Part shown: positions 9,196 through 19,489 of the stretch, in pieces
Position numbering within the stretch: position 1 is the stretch's first letter
Layout of the letters: the number at the start of each line of letters is the position of its first letter
Assembly: GCA_937923145.1 (NCBI GenBank)
Contig: CALAJT010000014.1
Location: forward strand, 1-62,969
Direction: 5' to 3'
DNA length: 62,969 nt
Origin: an uncultured Rubritalea sp.
Lineage (GTDB): Bacteria; Verrucomicrobiota; Verrucomicrobiia; Verrucomicrobiales; Akkermansiaceae
Notes under the pieces: generated by a model
Database searches by the model: none
What the model was told of the DNA's origin: nothing
Seen by the model: the letters and a program-made list of their open reading frames with translations, nothing else
Position numbers and translations under genes: made by a program

Positions 9196-10149
9196 TTAAA
9201 GTTGTGATAAGATTTCTGCAGTTTTCATATAGAGTGGGATGCCCAATATTAGATTAAATGGGAAGGTGACTCCCAATGCTAGTGTAAGATAGATTCCAGG
9301 ACTAGCTTCTGGCAATGCTATTCTGACCGCGGCTGGAGCTGCGATGTAGGAAGCACTTCCTACCATGGCTCCTAGAATAGCAGCGCCGCCTGGAGACATT
9401 CCTACTAAGATACCAGCCGCTGTTCCTAAAATACCATGCACTACAGGTATAGCAGATCCTAGAATGATGAGTTTCCAGCCTGCTTGCTTCATGTCGCGCA
9501 TCCTGCTAGCAGCCACAGTTCCTAGCTCTAGTAAGAAGAGGCAAAGAACACCTTTGAAGGGATCGATGAAGAATGGAGCAACTCCATCTATCTTATCTGC
9601 TCCACAAGCAGTTCCGATCACAAGACCACCAATAAGTAAGAAGATACTTTTGCCTGTTACTACATCATGGATGGCCGAGCCTAAGCTTCCGCTACCTTTG
9701 CCTCTGGCTAAAATCAGTCCTACAATAATTCCAGGGATTTCAAGGAGAGCCATGAGTGCAGCTACATAGCCTTCGAACTCTAGACCAGCAAGCTTAGCTG
9801 CTTCTATAGATGCTAGGAATGTTACAGCCGACACAGATCCATAATGTGCCGCTGTCGCAGCCGCATCAGTTTTATTCAGACCTCCAAACTTACGCATCAC
9901 GAAGAACGCTGATAGAGGAGTAATGATGCCTAATGCTAATGTAACTAGGGCTGGTAAGATCAGTTCATTGATCGGAGTTTTAGAGATAGCCACACCACCT
10001 TTGAGACCGATCGCTAAGAGTAAGTAAATGGATAAACTTTGGTAAACTGCATCTGGCAGCTTAAAATCACTCTTCACCCAGCGAGCGATAGCTCCTAAGA
10101 CAAAACATAATACAACGGGCGAAATAAGATTCTGTATAGCAAGTTCCAT
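9196..10149 (-). CDS. SbtA-type sodium-dependent bicarbonate transporter (DUF897)
   Basis: I used the ATG at 10149 (MELAIQNLISPVVLCFVLGA), because the segment upstream of it (MLCRCQKQSG...) looks non-genuine; the longer version would start at 10191. About ten hydrophobic segments span the 317 residues. The inverted-repeat features LLLAIGLKGGVAIS and AAHYGSVSAVTF match SbtA. Homologues import bicarbonate with sodium. The following PII-like gene is the expected regulator, making a two-gene operon. Confidence 0.85.
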   Translation of the reverse strand: MELAIQNLISPVVLCFVLGAIARWVKSDFKLPDAVYQSLSIYLLLAIGLKGGVAISKTPINELILPALVTLALGIITPLSAFFVMRKFGGLNKTDAAATAAHYGSVSAVTFLASIEAAKLAGLEFEGYVAALMALLEIPGIIVGLILARGKGSGSLGSAIHDVVTGKSIFLLIGGLVIGTACGADKIDGVAPFFIDPFKGVLCLFLLELGTVAASRMRDMKQAGWKLIILGSAIPVVHGILGTAAGILVGMSPGGAAILGAMVGSASYIAAPAAVRIALPEASPGIYLTLALGVTFPFNLILGIPLYMKTAEILSQL

Positions 10150-10318
10150 AATATGTGATGTGCCACTTTGTTTTTGGCATCGGCAGAGCATTATACATGA
10201 AAGTTATCTGACGCAATGTAAAACATGAAAAAAATGTCATGTTTATTTATCGAGAAACTATTTCAAGTTATAAATTTTATTTTAAAATGTTTTTATATAA
10301 AATTGTTTGTACGAAAAA

Positions 10319-10349
10319 ATACCCACTCCGAAAATATCGAAGTGGGTAT
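10319..10349 (-). terminator. Intrinsic terminator of the PEP-CTERM fragment
   Basis: The inverted repeat ATACCCACT(C)CG / CGAAGTGGGTAT is followed on the minus strand by TTTTTTCG. It lies about 30 bp downstream of the PEP-CTERM stop codon. Confidence 0.75.
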
Positions 10350-10379
10350 AGATTGTAGGTAAGATCCTAAATTAAAAAT

Positions 10380-10778
10380 TTATAGCTTACGACGAATGAT
10401 GAGTCCAAGTGCTCCGAGGCCTAGTAGCGTTGTGCTAGATGGCTCAGGAACAGCTCTCACAGATACATTATCAATAAATACCTCTTGGGCTCGTTTGTTG
10501 TTATTTTGGAAACCAATAATGTAACTACCACGCTCAAGCTTAACATCAAATGATCTAGAAGTTACAGCAGCATTAGATAATTCCTCATATGATTTGAGAA
10601 CGCTAACGCTAGCTCCATCAATATAAGCGTCAAAAGTAGCTGAAGATTCTTTTCTAGGACCAGTAAATGAGTCAAAACTAAATCTGTAGAGTCCAGATGT
10701 AGCGATATTGATTTTTTGCTCTGCAGAATTTGATCCTGTTTTAGTAGATCCTAAATTTTTAGTTTTAGTCCCATGTAA
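10380..10778 (-). pseudogene. 5'-truncated PEP-CTERM sorted protein
   Basis: The open frame ends at TAA 10380-10382 with VPEPSSTTLLGLGALGL followed by IIRRKL, a clear PEP-CTERM signal (VPEP motif, hydrophobic helix, basic tail). These signals are processed by exosortase for export and anchoring. The roughly 130 residues upstream look like a secreted beta-sandwich domain (LYRFSFDSFTG...). The frame is closed by a TAA at about 10779-10781 without any start codon or signal peptide. The gene has therefore lost its 5' part. Confidence 0.7.
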
Positions 10779-11066
10779 TTATAAAAACTAATTTCTAGTT
10801 ACTTGAAATGAGTCATTTGTGCTCGCTGTTGTTTTTTGTAGAATTCGGGCGTTTAGTTAACATTATTTAAATAAATTTAAAAATTAGCTATGTGATTGGT
10901 ATTGCAACGTTCTTTTGGAGTGTTTTTTCTATTTTTTTAAGGGAGTGCGCTTGAGGTGGTGCTATTAAATAGTTTTTAACTAGTGGAACAGTTTTTGAAA
11001 AAAATTGACTATGTTAAAAATTATAGATAACAATATCACCATCAATTTCATTCCCCACTGATCATT
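10779..11066. other. AT-rich intergenic region
   Basis: About 290 bp between the truncated PEP-CTERM gene and the next gene. I see no RNA gene, repeat or convincing promoter. The region probably includes the scar where the 5' part of the PEP-CTERM gene was lost. Confidence 0.5.
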
Positions 11067-11068
11067 TG

Positions 11069-11659
11069 ATGAAAATACCCTTTGAAGAACATCCCTTTCG
11101 TTATGAGTTGTTGCGAGCGCGACAGCTCTCCGAGGCGCATGATGAGATGAAGCGAGTCATTGATGGGGTAGTTATTCCAGAATTTAATAGCATTATTCAG
11201 GTATTCATAGAGAGATCACTACCATGGGATGTGAAAACACATGGTCACGGAGTAGTTTTAAATTTTGGTAAACCAGATAAACCATACACTATTGCCTATT
11301 ATGGCTATCCAGAAGTGAAGGAGTTTGAAGTAGCTATTACCTCAGACGCAGAGACTACAGAGAATTACCGCAGGTCTTTTAATAGAGTATTTCCTTCAGA
11401 TATAAAATTGATGTTTGAGGAGTTTTTCGATGCTCACATGGCAGATCTTGACTACAAGGCTAGGCATAAAGAATATGAATTACATGATCTAGGTCGTATA
11501 GGTCCTTATCAGTTAAGAATTGAAGATGAGGATGCGACTTCGGTGATAGCAACTTTAGAAGACTTCGAAGAGATTTTGACAATGGCAACAACTCTCTCCG
11601 AATCATTTAAAGAAAAAGACATGATCATCACAGATGAAACTGGTGTCCTAATCTGCTAG
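11069..11659 (+). CDS. Conserved-looking hypothetical protein
   Basis: About 196 residues, acidic, without signal peptide or membrane segment. I start at the ATG just after an in-frame TTG at 11066. It begins IPFEEHPFRYELLRARQLSE, has a central FERS-type helix and beta-rich segments (GVVLNFGKPDKPYTIAYYGY), and ends in an acidic helical tail. I do not recognise the family. The neighbouring membrane-protein gene is convergent, with a 12-bp gap. Confidence 0.65.
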   Translation: MKIPFEEHPFRYELLRARQLSEAHDEMKRVIDGVVIPEFNSIIQVFIERSLPWDVKTHGHGVVLNFGKPDKPYTIAYYGYPEVKEFEVAITSDAETTENYRRSFNRVFPSDIKLMFEEFFDAHMADLDYKARHKEYELHDLGRIGPYQLRIEDEDATSVIATLEDFEEILTMATTLSESFKEKDMIITDETGVLIC

Positions 11660-11670
11660 TCAGGATATTA

Positions 11671-12207
11671 TTATAGGAAGAAATGGTGGATGACCATCGT
11701 CAGGATCATTACACCACCTAAAATGAAAGATCCTACGAAAGTTCCTAAATATAGGAACCAAAAGAAGGGTGTAGAGACGAAAGATGCCATACCTATGCCG
11801 TCTACTACATCAGTAGCTTCCCAAAGGATCTTGCCGACTGTTTTTAGATACCTAAATTTACTGAGCTTATTATTCTCTAATAAGTCGAGTTTTTTACGAT
11901 GTGATTTTACGATCTGTATGAATTCACCAGAAGCATTCTTGACAGCTCCAGGTACGCACATGACAGCATCTAGTATATAAATAATAGCGATCACTGAAAG
12001 GAGAGGGACTAGCATGACGAGAGTCGGAATACCCCAGCCCCAGTGCCCTATATCAGGCAGTCTCATAAAGTAATAGAGCCCTATCACTGTAATGATAATA
12101 TTAAGAATTAAGAGGGGAATAGCAGCTATTTTTAAACCATTGGCGATCTTACTCAGCTTACTGAGTATCCTGAAAAGTTTGTCTCTTAACGTAGCTTCAT
12201 CGTTCAT
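11671..12207 (-). CDS. Multi-pass membrane protein of unknown function
   Basis: Protein of 178 residues. Hydrophobic segments lie at about 23-48, 62-88, 140-152 and 155-178, and a charged cytoplasmic-type loop (KNASGEFIQIVKSHRKKLD) lies in the middle. No recognised catalytic motif. It is convergent with the preceding gene and divergent from the HAD gene. Confidence 0.6.
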   Translation of the reverse strand: MNDEATLRDKLFRILSKLSKIANGLKIAAIPLLILNIIITVIGLYYFMRLPDIGHWGWGIPTLVMLVPLLSVIAIIYILDAVMCVPGAVKNASGEFIQIVKSHRKKLDLLENNKLSKFRYLKTVGKILWEATDVVDGIGMASFVSTPFFWFLYLGTFVGSFILGGVMILTMVIHHFFL

Positions 12208-12315
12208 CCTAAGTGAGATTTACTAACTGATCCTAGAATTAAATTAAAGAATGAAATGGAGAGGACGAGAAAAAGATTTGCAAAGAGCCTGAGAGTATTT
12301 AATTCTCCTTAGGTA

Positions 12316-13197
12316 ATGGCAATCCCACAGAATACAATCGCGCTGATCTATGACTATGATCAGACACTTAGTCCTAGCTATATGCAGGATGATGTATTGT
12401 TTCCGGAGTTCGGAATTAATCCTGAGTCATTCTGGAATAAGTGTAATGTATTAGTGAAGGAACAAAAGTGGGACGGAGAGCTGGCTTACTTAAAATGTCT
12501 GCTGGACTATCTAGCTATGGATAGAGTTTCTAATGCTAGGCTCAGGGAACTAGGTGAGAATCTTAATTTTTTCCCAGGACTGCCAGAGATGTTCGAGGAA
12601 ATTTCAGGCTCATGTCTTTCTGACCTGCACCGTGCTGGTGGAGTTAAGATAGAGCACTATATAGTATCCTCTGGGCTAAAAGCCCTCATAGATGGTAGTA
12701 AACTGGCGCAACATTTTAAGATGATTTACGGCTGCGAATTCGGCGAAGATGAGAATGGTGTGATTAGCTTCCCAAAGCGAGCAATCTCTCATACTACGAA
12801 AACACAGTATTTATTCCGTATTAACAAAGGCTTACTAAATCATGACGAAGATGTGAATGACCACATGCCTGCTGATTTACGACCTATACCTTTTGAAAAT
12901 ATGGTCTATGTGGGTGATGGACCTACCGATGTGCCGTGCTTTACAGTAATGCAGAAAAATGGCGGACATGGTATCGCAGTCTATAATCCAGAGGATGTGA
13001 CGCGGCGTAGTTTTGAAAAATGCTACCAGCTTAGTGGACAGGCTCATAGGGTAAATTACATAGCCCCTGCGGATTATCGCCAAGGGAGCCACCTTCGCTT
13101 GATATTAGAGAGTATGGTGAAAGAGATGGCAGATAAAATTTTAATGAAACGTCAAGACGAGATGGACAGCGGTAAGGTAGCTGCCCCAACATTTTAA
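12316..13197 (+). CDS. HAD-superfamily phosphatase
   Basis: Protein of 293 residues. HAD motif I is [10 protein letters not shown] (nucleophile Asp), motif II is in [13 protein letters not shown], and motif IV is [13 protein letters not shown]. The cap region between motifs I and II is large and helical (about residues 25-105). The substrate is unknown. It is 20 bp upstream of mpl and may be cotranscribed with it. Confidence 0.85.
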   Translation: MAIPQNTIALIYDYDQTLSPSYMQDDVLFPEFGINPESFWNKCNVLVKEQKWDGELAYLKCLLDYLAMDRVSNARLRELGENLNFFPGLPEMFEEISGSCLSDLHRAGGVKIEHYIVSSGLKALIDGSKLAQHFKMIYGCEFGEDENGVISFPKRAISHTTKTQYLFRINKGLLNHDEDVNDHMPADLRPIPFENMVYVGDGPTDVPCFTVMQKNGGHGIAVYNPEDVTRRSFEKCYQLSGQAHRVNYIAPADYRQGSHLRLILESMVKEMADKILMKRQDEMDSGKVAAPTF

Positions 13198-13217
13198 AGT
13201 AAACAATTAAAAAAATT

Positions 13218-14606
13218 ATGAGTGATAAGAAAAATTTCCACTTTGTAGGTGTCTGTGGCACAGCGATGGGTTCCGTGGCTGCTGCGATGAAGGCAAAAGG
13301 TTTTAAGGTAACAGGATCAGATAAAAATGTCTACCCACCCATGTCCACATTTCTGGAGCAACAAGGTGTGGAAATATTCTCTGGCTACAAGGCTGAGCAT
13401 ATCCCAGACGATGCAGATGTGATCGTCATAGGTAATGCTATTTCTAGAGGTAATCCAGAAGCGGAAGAGGCGCTTAATAGAAAGCTTCTCTATGTATCTC
13501 TGCCTGAAGTTCTCAAAGATTTCTTCCTCAGAGGTAAAAGAAATATCGTAGTCTCAGGCACTCACGGTAAAACAACCACTACTTCCATGCTCGCATGGAT
13601 ACTAGAGTCAGCTGGTAAGAATCCGAGTCACATGATCGGTGGTATTCCTAGTAATCTAGGTAAAGGTGCTCGTTTCACAGACAGTGATTTTACTGTGCTA
13701 GAAGGGGATGAATACGACACAGCATTCTTTGATAAACGTTCTAAATTCCTCCACTACCTTCCAGAGGTGGTGATAATGAACAACATAGAGTTCGATCATG
13801 CGGATATATACGACAATATAGATCAGATCAAACTTACCTTCGAGCGACTGCTCAAAGTTGTGCCGAGCAATGGCATCGCCTATATAAATGGAGACGATCC
13901 TAACTGCCGTGATGTAGCTGTAGACGCACCAGCTCCGGTAAAGCGTGTCGGTCTTGGAAAGATGAATGACATCATCATTGAAGATATCGCTTACGAAGGA
14001 AGTAACAGCAGTTTCACATTAGAGGGAGAGCGATTCACAGTTCCAATGTCTGGTGAGTTCAATGTGAGAAATGCTGCAATGGCTTGCTGTGCTGCTCTAT
14101 TCTCTGGTCTGACTCCTGATGAAGTTAGAGAGGGTCTTATTGGCTTCTCAGGTATTGCTAGAAGACAGGAGCTGAAAGGAGAAGTTCGTGGAATTAAAGT
14201 GATCGACGATTTCGCCCACCATCCAACAGCTATTGAGCTAGCTATAGATGCTCTTAAGCAACGATTCCCATGTGAAAATCTCTGGGTAGTCTTTGAGCCC
14301 CGCTCTAATACGACTCGCAGAAAAATCTTTCAAGTCCAGTTAGCAGAGGCTCTCTCTGGTGCTGAAAAATCGATCATCGCTGGTGTCCCAGACCCTGAGA
14401 AAGTAGATGTAGATGACCGTCTAGATCCTAGTCAGCTAGCATCCGACATCATCGCACATGGATCAGAGTCTTGGTTTATCGATAAGGTAGAGGACATAGT
14501 CATTCATGTAGCAGCTAACGCTAAAGAAGGTGACGTAGTTGCTGTGCTTAGTAATGGTGGTTTCGAAGGGATTCACCAGAAGCTGTTAGATGCTCTCGGT
14601 AAATAA
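13218..14606 (+). CDS. mpl: UDP-N-acetylmuramate:L-Ala-gamma-D-Glu-meso-DAP ligase
   Basis: Protein of 462 residues of the Mur ligase superfamily. It has the N-terminal FVGVCGTAMGSVAAAMKAKG, the central ATP loop VVSGTHGKTTTTSMLAW, NNIEFDHADIY, the C-terminal VIDDFAHHPTAIELA and EPRSNTTRR. The early GTAMG and the EPRSNT motif distinguish Mpl from MurC. It reattaches recycled tripeptide to UDP-MurNAc in cell-wall recycling. That fits with NagA in the same neighbourhood and implies a meso-DAP peptidoglycan. Confidence 0.93.
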   Translation: MSDKKNFHFVGVCGTAMGSVAAAMKAKGFKVTGSDKNVYPPMSTFLEQQGVEIFSGYKAEHIPDDADVIVIGNAISRGNPEAEEALNRKLLYVSLPEVLKDFFLRGKRNIVVSGTHGKTTTTSMLAWILESAGKNPSHMIGGIPSNLGKGARFTDSDFTVLEGDEYDTAFFDKRSKFLHYLPEVVIMNNIEFDHADIYDNIDQIKLTFERLLKVVPSNGIAYINGDDPNCRDVAVDAPAPVKRVGLGKMNDIIIEDIAYEGSNSSFTLEGERFTVPMSGEFNVRNAAMACCAALFSGLTPDEVREGLIGFSGIARRQELKGEVRGIKVIDDFAHHPTAIELAIDALKQRFPCENLWVVFEPRSNTTRRKIFQVQLAEALSGAEKSIIAGVPDPEKVDVDDRLDPSQLASDIIAHGSESWFIDKVEDIVIHVAANAKEGDVVAVLSNGGFEGIHQKLLDALGK

Positions 14607-14618
14607 TCACTTGAAATT

Positions 14619-15920
14619 ATGCTACCAGACTTAGTCACAGCAATCCCAGGACCCAAGTCTCTCGCCTTAGCTGAAAAGCTCAGGAAATATGAAAGTCATA
14701 ATGTCACCTACGTGGCGGATGACTGGCCTATTTTCTGGGACCGAGCGGATGGGACTAATATCTGGGATGCTGATGGGAATAGATTTATAGATCTTACTAG
14801 TGCCTTCGGTGTCGCTGGGCTAGGTCATACTCATCGCCCTCTGCGTGATGCTATGGTAGCGCAGTCCGAGAAGCTAATCCACGCGATGGGGGATGTGCAC
14901 CCCACGGAACTTAAAGTTGAGGTCTGTAAGCTACTCTCAGAAATGACCTTTGAACGATGGGGATTAGGTTGTGGAAAAACAGTACTGTCTAACTCAGGCT
15001 CTGAAGCTGTCGAAACGGCATTAAAAACAGCTTATGTAGCCACTGGTAAACCTGGTATCATATCATTTGTGAACGGCTATCATGGTCTAGGCTACGGAGC
15101 TCTGTTAGGTGGTGGGTTTACTAAATTTAGAGAACCTTTTAATGCCCAGTTAGCTGACCTTAGAACAGTTCTTCAATATCCTCGTTCAGAAGAAAAGTTA
15201 AATTCTGTTAGGGATGAACTTTCACAGGTAGATTCTACTAAAATAGGAGCTTTACTAGTGGAGCCGATTCAGGGCAGGGGAGGAAAGATAGTTCCTCCAG
15301 CCAGTTTTTTAAAGCTACTCAGAGCATGGTGTGATGATAATGATGTAATCTTAATTTTTGATGAAATCTACACAGGTTTTAATCGTACAGGAAAACTCTT
15401 CGCCTGCGAGTGGGAAGAAGTATATCCAGACCTCATCTGCCTAGGAAAAGCAATGAGCGGAGGCTACCCGATCTCTGCTTGTGTTGGCAAAGTTGAGGTC
15501 ATGGACAAATGGCCAGTATCTCCAGGTGAAGCTCTGCATACCAGCACCTACCTAGGTAACCCAGTAGGATGTGCGATGGCTATTGAAGCTCTAAAAATTC
15601 ATCGTGAACCTAGCCTAGCTGAAGATGTTCTCAAGCAAGGTGAGGAACTAATAGTGATGCTCAAGGACATAGAGTCTCACTACATTCATGAAGTCAGAGG
15701 TAGGGGAATGATGATTGGCATCGAACTCCACCACAAAAATGGCGAACCTGCTGGAGATGTAGCAGCCAAAATCCTCAGTGAAATGCTAGCAGAGGGAATC
15801 ATTATGCTAGCTGATGGTCCGAACGGTAATATTCTAGCATTCACTCCACCATTCCACATGAAGCTAGGAGAGATGGTCTTCGTAGTTGAGCAGTTACGAA
15901 AGTTACTAGCTAGCTCGTGA
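14619..15920 (+). CDS. Class-III pyridoxal-phosphate aminotransferase
   Basis: Protein of 433 residues. SNSGSEAVETALKTAY is the PLP-phosphate binding region, LIFDEIYTGFNRTGK gives the ring-stacking Asp/Glu, and LICLGKAMSGGYPIS carries the Schiff-base Lys. HTSTYLGNPVGCAMA completes the fold. The substrate (GABA, ornithine, acetylornithine or another amine) cannot be fixed from sequence. It ends in TGA (15918-15920), showing that TGA is a stop in host genes. It starts 12 bp after mpl. Confidence 0.88.
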   Translation: MLPDLVTAIPGPKSLALAEKLRKYESHNVTYVADDWPIFWDRADGTNIWDADGNRFIDLTSAFGVAGLGHTHRPLRDAMVAQSEKLIHAMGDVHPTELKVEVCKLLSEMTFERWGLGCGKTVLSNSGSEAVETALKTAYVATGKPGIISFVNGYHGLGYGALLGGGFTKFREPFNAQLADLRTVLQYPRSEEKLNSVRDELSQVDSTKIGALLVEPIQGRGGKIVPPASFLKLLRAWCDDNDVILIFDEIYTGFNRTGKLFACEWEEVYPDLICLGKAMSGGYPISACVGKVEVMDKWPVSPGEALHTSTYLGNPVGCAMAIEALKIHREPSLAEDVLKQGEELIVMLKDIESHYIHEVRGRGMMIGIELHHKNGEPAGDVAAKILSEMLAEGIIMLADGPNGNILAFTPPFHMKLGEMVFVVEQLRKLLASS

Positions 15921-15921
15921 T

Positions 15922-17241
15922 TTAAGCAAAGAGATCAAGAATAGGCTTTCCATCTTTGGTAGACATCTTGAATGGTCGCTTGCTTGCAGAGTGGATCGCT
16001 TTGTCGTAGTCTAGTCCGAGTGCGTAGCCGATGCTGGCGTTGAAGTCTCTGGCATCTACTTTGCCTTCGATGACAGTTGATCCTGTAGCATCAGTCTTAC
16101 CGTGAACATGGCCGCCTTTCACACCGCCACCTGCCATGATGCAGGAGAAGGCTTTAGGGAAGTGGTTTCTGCCACCCTCTGGAGTGAGCTTCGGTGAGCG
16201 GCCGAATTCTGTGGCTAGCACTACGAGAGTTGAGTCTAACAGACCCTTCACTTTGAGGTCTTCGAGAAGTGCTGAGAAGCCTTGATCCAGCATAGGTAGT
16301 TTTTCTCCTGCTTGGCCGAAGACATCATTATGCCAATCAAAACCACCGAGTTCTACCTCTACAAATCTAACTCCATGCTCTACGAGGCGACGGGCTAGCA
16401 GACAGCCTTTAGAAAATTTACTTGAGCCGTATAGCTTGTGAGTAGTCGGAGATTCTTTGGATAGATCGAAGGCTTCGAGGTCTTTACTGCGCATGAGTTT
16501 AACAGCAGCTTTATACATTTCATTATAGGCACGGACGTCCTTGTAGCCAGGAGCGAATTTAGCATCGAAGTCATGGTCTAGCTCTTCACGGAGCGAGAGC
16601 TGTTGATGGAAATTATGCAGGGTTGTATTCTTTGAAATACGTGAGTTTTGTAGACCAGCGAGAGCATTTCCTATTGGTAGTGGCTGGTAATTTGGCTCTA
16701 GGAATCCAGCACCAGGGTGACCACTACCGCAGTTCACGGTAATAAATCCTGGGATAGTTTTGTTGATAGGTTCAGCGAGTTTATTTACCCAGCCACCAGT
16801 AGAGGGATGGGTGATAGATGCCCGTGGAGTGTAGCCAGTGCGCATGAAGTAGCGACCAGGAGCGTGTGCTCCCTGAGTTGTATTCATTGAGCGGATGATG
16901 CAGAGCTTGTCTGCATGACGAGCTAGATTTGGTAAGTATTGACTGAGCTGGACGCCATCGGCATTAGTCTTGATCGCTTTTTTATCACCATGGATTTCAG
17001 CAGCAGCATCAGGCTTCGGGTCAAAAGTATCGAGATGAGTCATACCACCCGACATGTAGAGATAGATGACATGCTTTGCCTTCGCTGCTTTATTGATCAA
17101 ATTAGGATCAGCGCCATCCGCAAAGGCTGGCGTATTAAAAAGGCTAGCTATGCTACCACCAAGAGTCACACCGAAGCATGTTCTAGCTGTGTTAGAGAGG
17201 AAGTCTCGGCGGTTTAGGGTATCTAGTTTATTAGCTGACAT
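15922..17241 (-). CDS. DUF1501 family protein with Tat-type signal
   Basis: Protein of 439 residues. The N-terminus LDTLNRRDFLSNTARTCFGV carries a twin-arginine-like RRDFL motif. HVIYLYMSGGMTHLDTFDPK, LVVLATEFGRSPKL and GRNHFPKAFSCIMAGGG are typical of DUF1501 proteins, which resemble alkaline-phosphatase/sulfatase folds. These proteins are abundant in Planctomycetes and Verrucomicrobia and nearly always follow a DUF1549/DUF1553 gene, as here with a 22-bp gap. Their substrate is not established. Confidence 0.93.
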   Translation of the reverse strand: MSANKLDTLNRRDFLSNTARTCFGVTLGGSIASLFNTPAFADGADPNLINKAAKAKHVIYLYMSGGMTHLDTFDPKPDAAAEIHGDKKAIKTNADGVQLSQYLPNLARHADKLCIIRSMNTTQGAHAPGRYFMRTGYTPRASITHPSTGGWVNKLAEPINKTIPGFITVNCGSGHPGAGFLEPNYQPLPIGNALAGLQNSRISKNTTLHNFHQQLSLREELDHDFDAKFAPGYKDVRAYNEMYKAAVKLMRSKDLEAFDLSKESPTTHKLYGSSKFSKGCLLARRLVEHGVRFVEVELGGFDWHNDVFGQAGEKLPMLDQGFSALLEDLKVKGLLDSTLVVLATEFGRSPKLTPEGGRNHFPKAFSCIMAGGGVKGGHVHGKTDATGSTVIEGKVDARDFNASIGYALGLDYDKAIHSASKRPFKMSTKDGKPILDLFA

Positions 17242-17263
17242 ATTGAAATGAACTTTAGATTTA

Positions 17264-19489
17264 TTATTGTACGAAGAGAAAGCGCTTAGAGTTAAGCATC
17301 GCTTTGGCGAAGACCTGCATCGTCTTGGTTTCTGACATATGCTTGGTATATTTACTGCGCTCAGCAGCCGTAGGATAGCATCCGTAAATGGCTATGAAGA
17401 GGGTGTCTAGACGCTCGGCATCAGTTCTAGCGGAACGAATGAGGGCGGGAAGGCTGCCCTGAACTCCTTTTCTATCTGATACAGCGCTTACTTCGCGTCC
17501 ATTCAGAAGAGTGAGAGCTTGCGGTATAGATGCATGAGTATTGGCAGCGTCTGAAGTTTGGCGATCTGATGCCCCGAACTGGTGGAGCAAGTTACCATTT
17601 TTGGAAGGCGCTGAGAGGTCAGAAGATCTGACTACACCTTTTTTAAAGACTTTAAGGTTTGAATTCATCGCTGAGGACATCTCAGCCATCTGTATCATCT
17701 CGGGGTCGGAGCTAGCCATAGCAGCTTTTTTAGCCTTCTCTTTAGCTTTCTTTATTTTAGCATAAACTTTTCGAAGTCTAGATGATAGTTCCTTCACTTT
17801 TTCTGAATCACCATCATTTTCTGCCTGGTCTTTAGCTGCCCTCAATAAACGAGCTTCTTTTTTAATATCCTCTAGGATTGCTTCATTCTGGTCTGTGAAT
17901 TCGTCAATTTTCACCAACATTTCTGCCGAGGTATTCAAGATGTGATTGATGGATTTGGTGTAGCTATTCCACTTGCTCTTGAACTGTGTATTCTTTCTGT
18001 CGTCGATGTTACCATTCTCAAGCGTGATTAGAGAGTCATGTATCTGCTCGGCGGACAGCCGCATCAGCACTGGACCTCGGAATTGATATGCTTGACCACC
18101 TTCGATCTCTACAGAGGTAACTTGACGTTGGAATAACTGAGTGTGGTAGAGTACTCGGAGAGTCTCGCGGATATCGTAGTCATTAGTGCGTAGTAGCTTC
18201 TCTACTATTGCGAGAGCTTCTGGGTGGGAAACTCTAGTGCTGTCAGTCCAGTCATCTATCGGCTCAGCAAGTGCGTAGCCATATACTCGTTTCCAGAGCC
18301 GGTTTGCTATTGTCTTGGTAAACTGAGGGTTCTTAGGATTCGTTACCCAATCAGCAAATGCAGTCAGTCGATCTTGACCTGGCTTCATTTTAGGCATTTC
18401 ACCGAAGAGCACTGCAGGATGAACTACTTCACCTGGTTTACCATCATTGTATTGATAGTCCTGAGGTAGTTTAAGCACTTTATCATTATTTACAGTAACT
18501 TCGTTTTTGTTGAATTTTTTAAATACCGAGCGCAGATCATAAGAGACCTTTCTATAGAATTTCCTAAATATCTTCTTAGCTTCAAGATCGCTATTATATT
18601 TTCTATTACCCTGAATCTTTTTACCTTTTTTCTTATTTTTATAGTTTAAATATTTTATGGGAAATACAGTGAGACCTTCTTTCTTAGCAAGGTGTATAGT
18701 AGTTTCGCTAATCTTCGCTTGAGCACTTTGAGTTTTATATTCCACATTGCTAGCAAAGGCGGCTAAGCGGTAGTAGGATTTCTGAGTCCAGTCTTCAGAT
18801 GGATGGTCATGGCACTGAGCGCAACCGATCTGGGTGCCCAAGAACACCTGAACGGTATTACTAATATTATCGAGTAGCATATTGCGATCTCTCAAATAGT
18901 ATGCGACCGCAGGATTTTTGCTGACGTGCCCGTTGGATGCTAGCATCTTGTGGACGAATTGATCGTAGGGCATATTATTATCCACAGCATCACGTATCCA
19001 GACGTGCCATCCGAGCCCGTGCTGATCTTGATTTGTCTTCAGTCTGAGCATATCTGCCCAGTAGTTGAAGAGGCTTGAGTTGAAGCCAGTGGAGTAGACT
19101 AGATTATCAATCAATCGCGCACGTTTATCAGCGGAATTATCCTTAAGAAACGCCTCAGCCTCTTGATGGGTGGGAATACGACCGATGATCTTGATATAAG
19201 CTCTACGCAGAAAGGTAGTGTCACCAATAACAGGATAGGGAGTGAGGGATTTTTCCTTAAGGTCCTTCATTACTAATTGGTCAATAAGACTACTAGTATT
19301 CCGGACGATTTGTTGATCTTTACTACCAGGGCGATCAGTCAGTTGCTTATCATTTGAAGCGGTAGCTATAGTAGATGCTATACTAGGTCTCGCTTCGAGA
19401 CTCAAATAAGCCATAGAGCTGATAGCAACAAGAGCTGAAATAAAAAGAAATGTAGTCATAGGGTGATTCAATCTCATAAAACTAGACAT
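17264..19489 (-). CDS. DUF1549 and DUF1553 domain protein (planctomycetal cytochrome-like)
   Basis: Protein of 741 residues with an N-terminal membrane anchor or signal (about residues 10-30). DUF1549 follows: IDQLVMKDLKEKSLTPYP, FLRRAYIKIIGRIPT, and GCAQCHDHPSEDW with a CxxCH haem-type motif at about residue 225. The C-terminal DUF1553 contains ADWVTNPKNPQFTKTIANRL and VSHPEALAIVEKLL. A long Lys/Glu-rich coiled segment (about 540-600) interrupts DUF1553. It is paired with the downstream DUF1501 gene and probably works at the cell envelope. Confidence 0.93.
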   Translation of the reverse strand: MSSFMRLNHPMTTFLFISALVAISSMAYLSLEARPSIASTIATASNDKQLTDRPGSKDQQIVRNTSSLIDQLVMKDLKEKSLTPYPVIGDTTFLRRAYIKIIGRIPTHQEAEAFLKDNSADKRARLIDNLVYSTGFNSSLFNYWADMLRLKTNQDQHGLGWHVWIRDAVDNNMPYDQFVHKMLASNGHVSKNPAVAYYLRDRNMLLDNISNTVQVFLGTQIGCAQCHDHPSEDWTQKSYYRLAAFASNVEYKTQSAQAKISETTIHLAKKEGLTVFPIKYLNYKNKKKGKKIQGNRKYNSDLEAKKIFRKFYRKVSYDLRSVFKKFNKNEVTVNNDKVLKLPQDYQYNDGKPGEVVHPAVLFGEMPKMKPGQDRLTAFADWVTNPKNPQFTKTIANRLWKRVYGYALAEPIDDWTDSTRVSHPEALAIVEKLLRTNDYDIRETLRVLYHTQLFQRQVTSVEIEGGQAYQFRGPVLMRLSAEQIHDSLITLENGNIDDRKNTQFKSKWNSYTKSINHILNTSAEMLVKIDEFTDQNEAILEDIKKEARLLRAAKDQAENDGDSEKVKELSSRLRKVYAKIKKAKEKAKKAAMASSDPEMIQMAEMSSAMNSNLKVFKKGVVRSSDLSAPSKNGNLLHQFGASDRQTSDAANTHASIPQALTLLNGREVSAVSDRKGVQGSLPALIRSARTDAERLDTLFIAIYGCYPTAAERSKYTKHMSETKTMQVFAKAMLNSKRFLFVQ

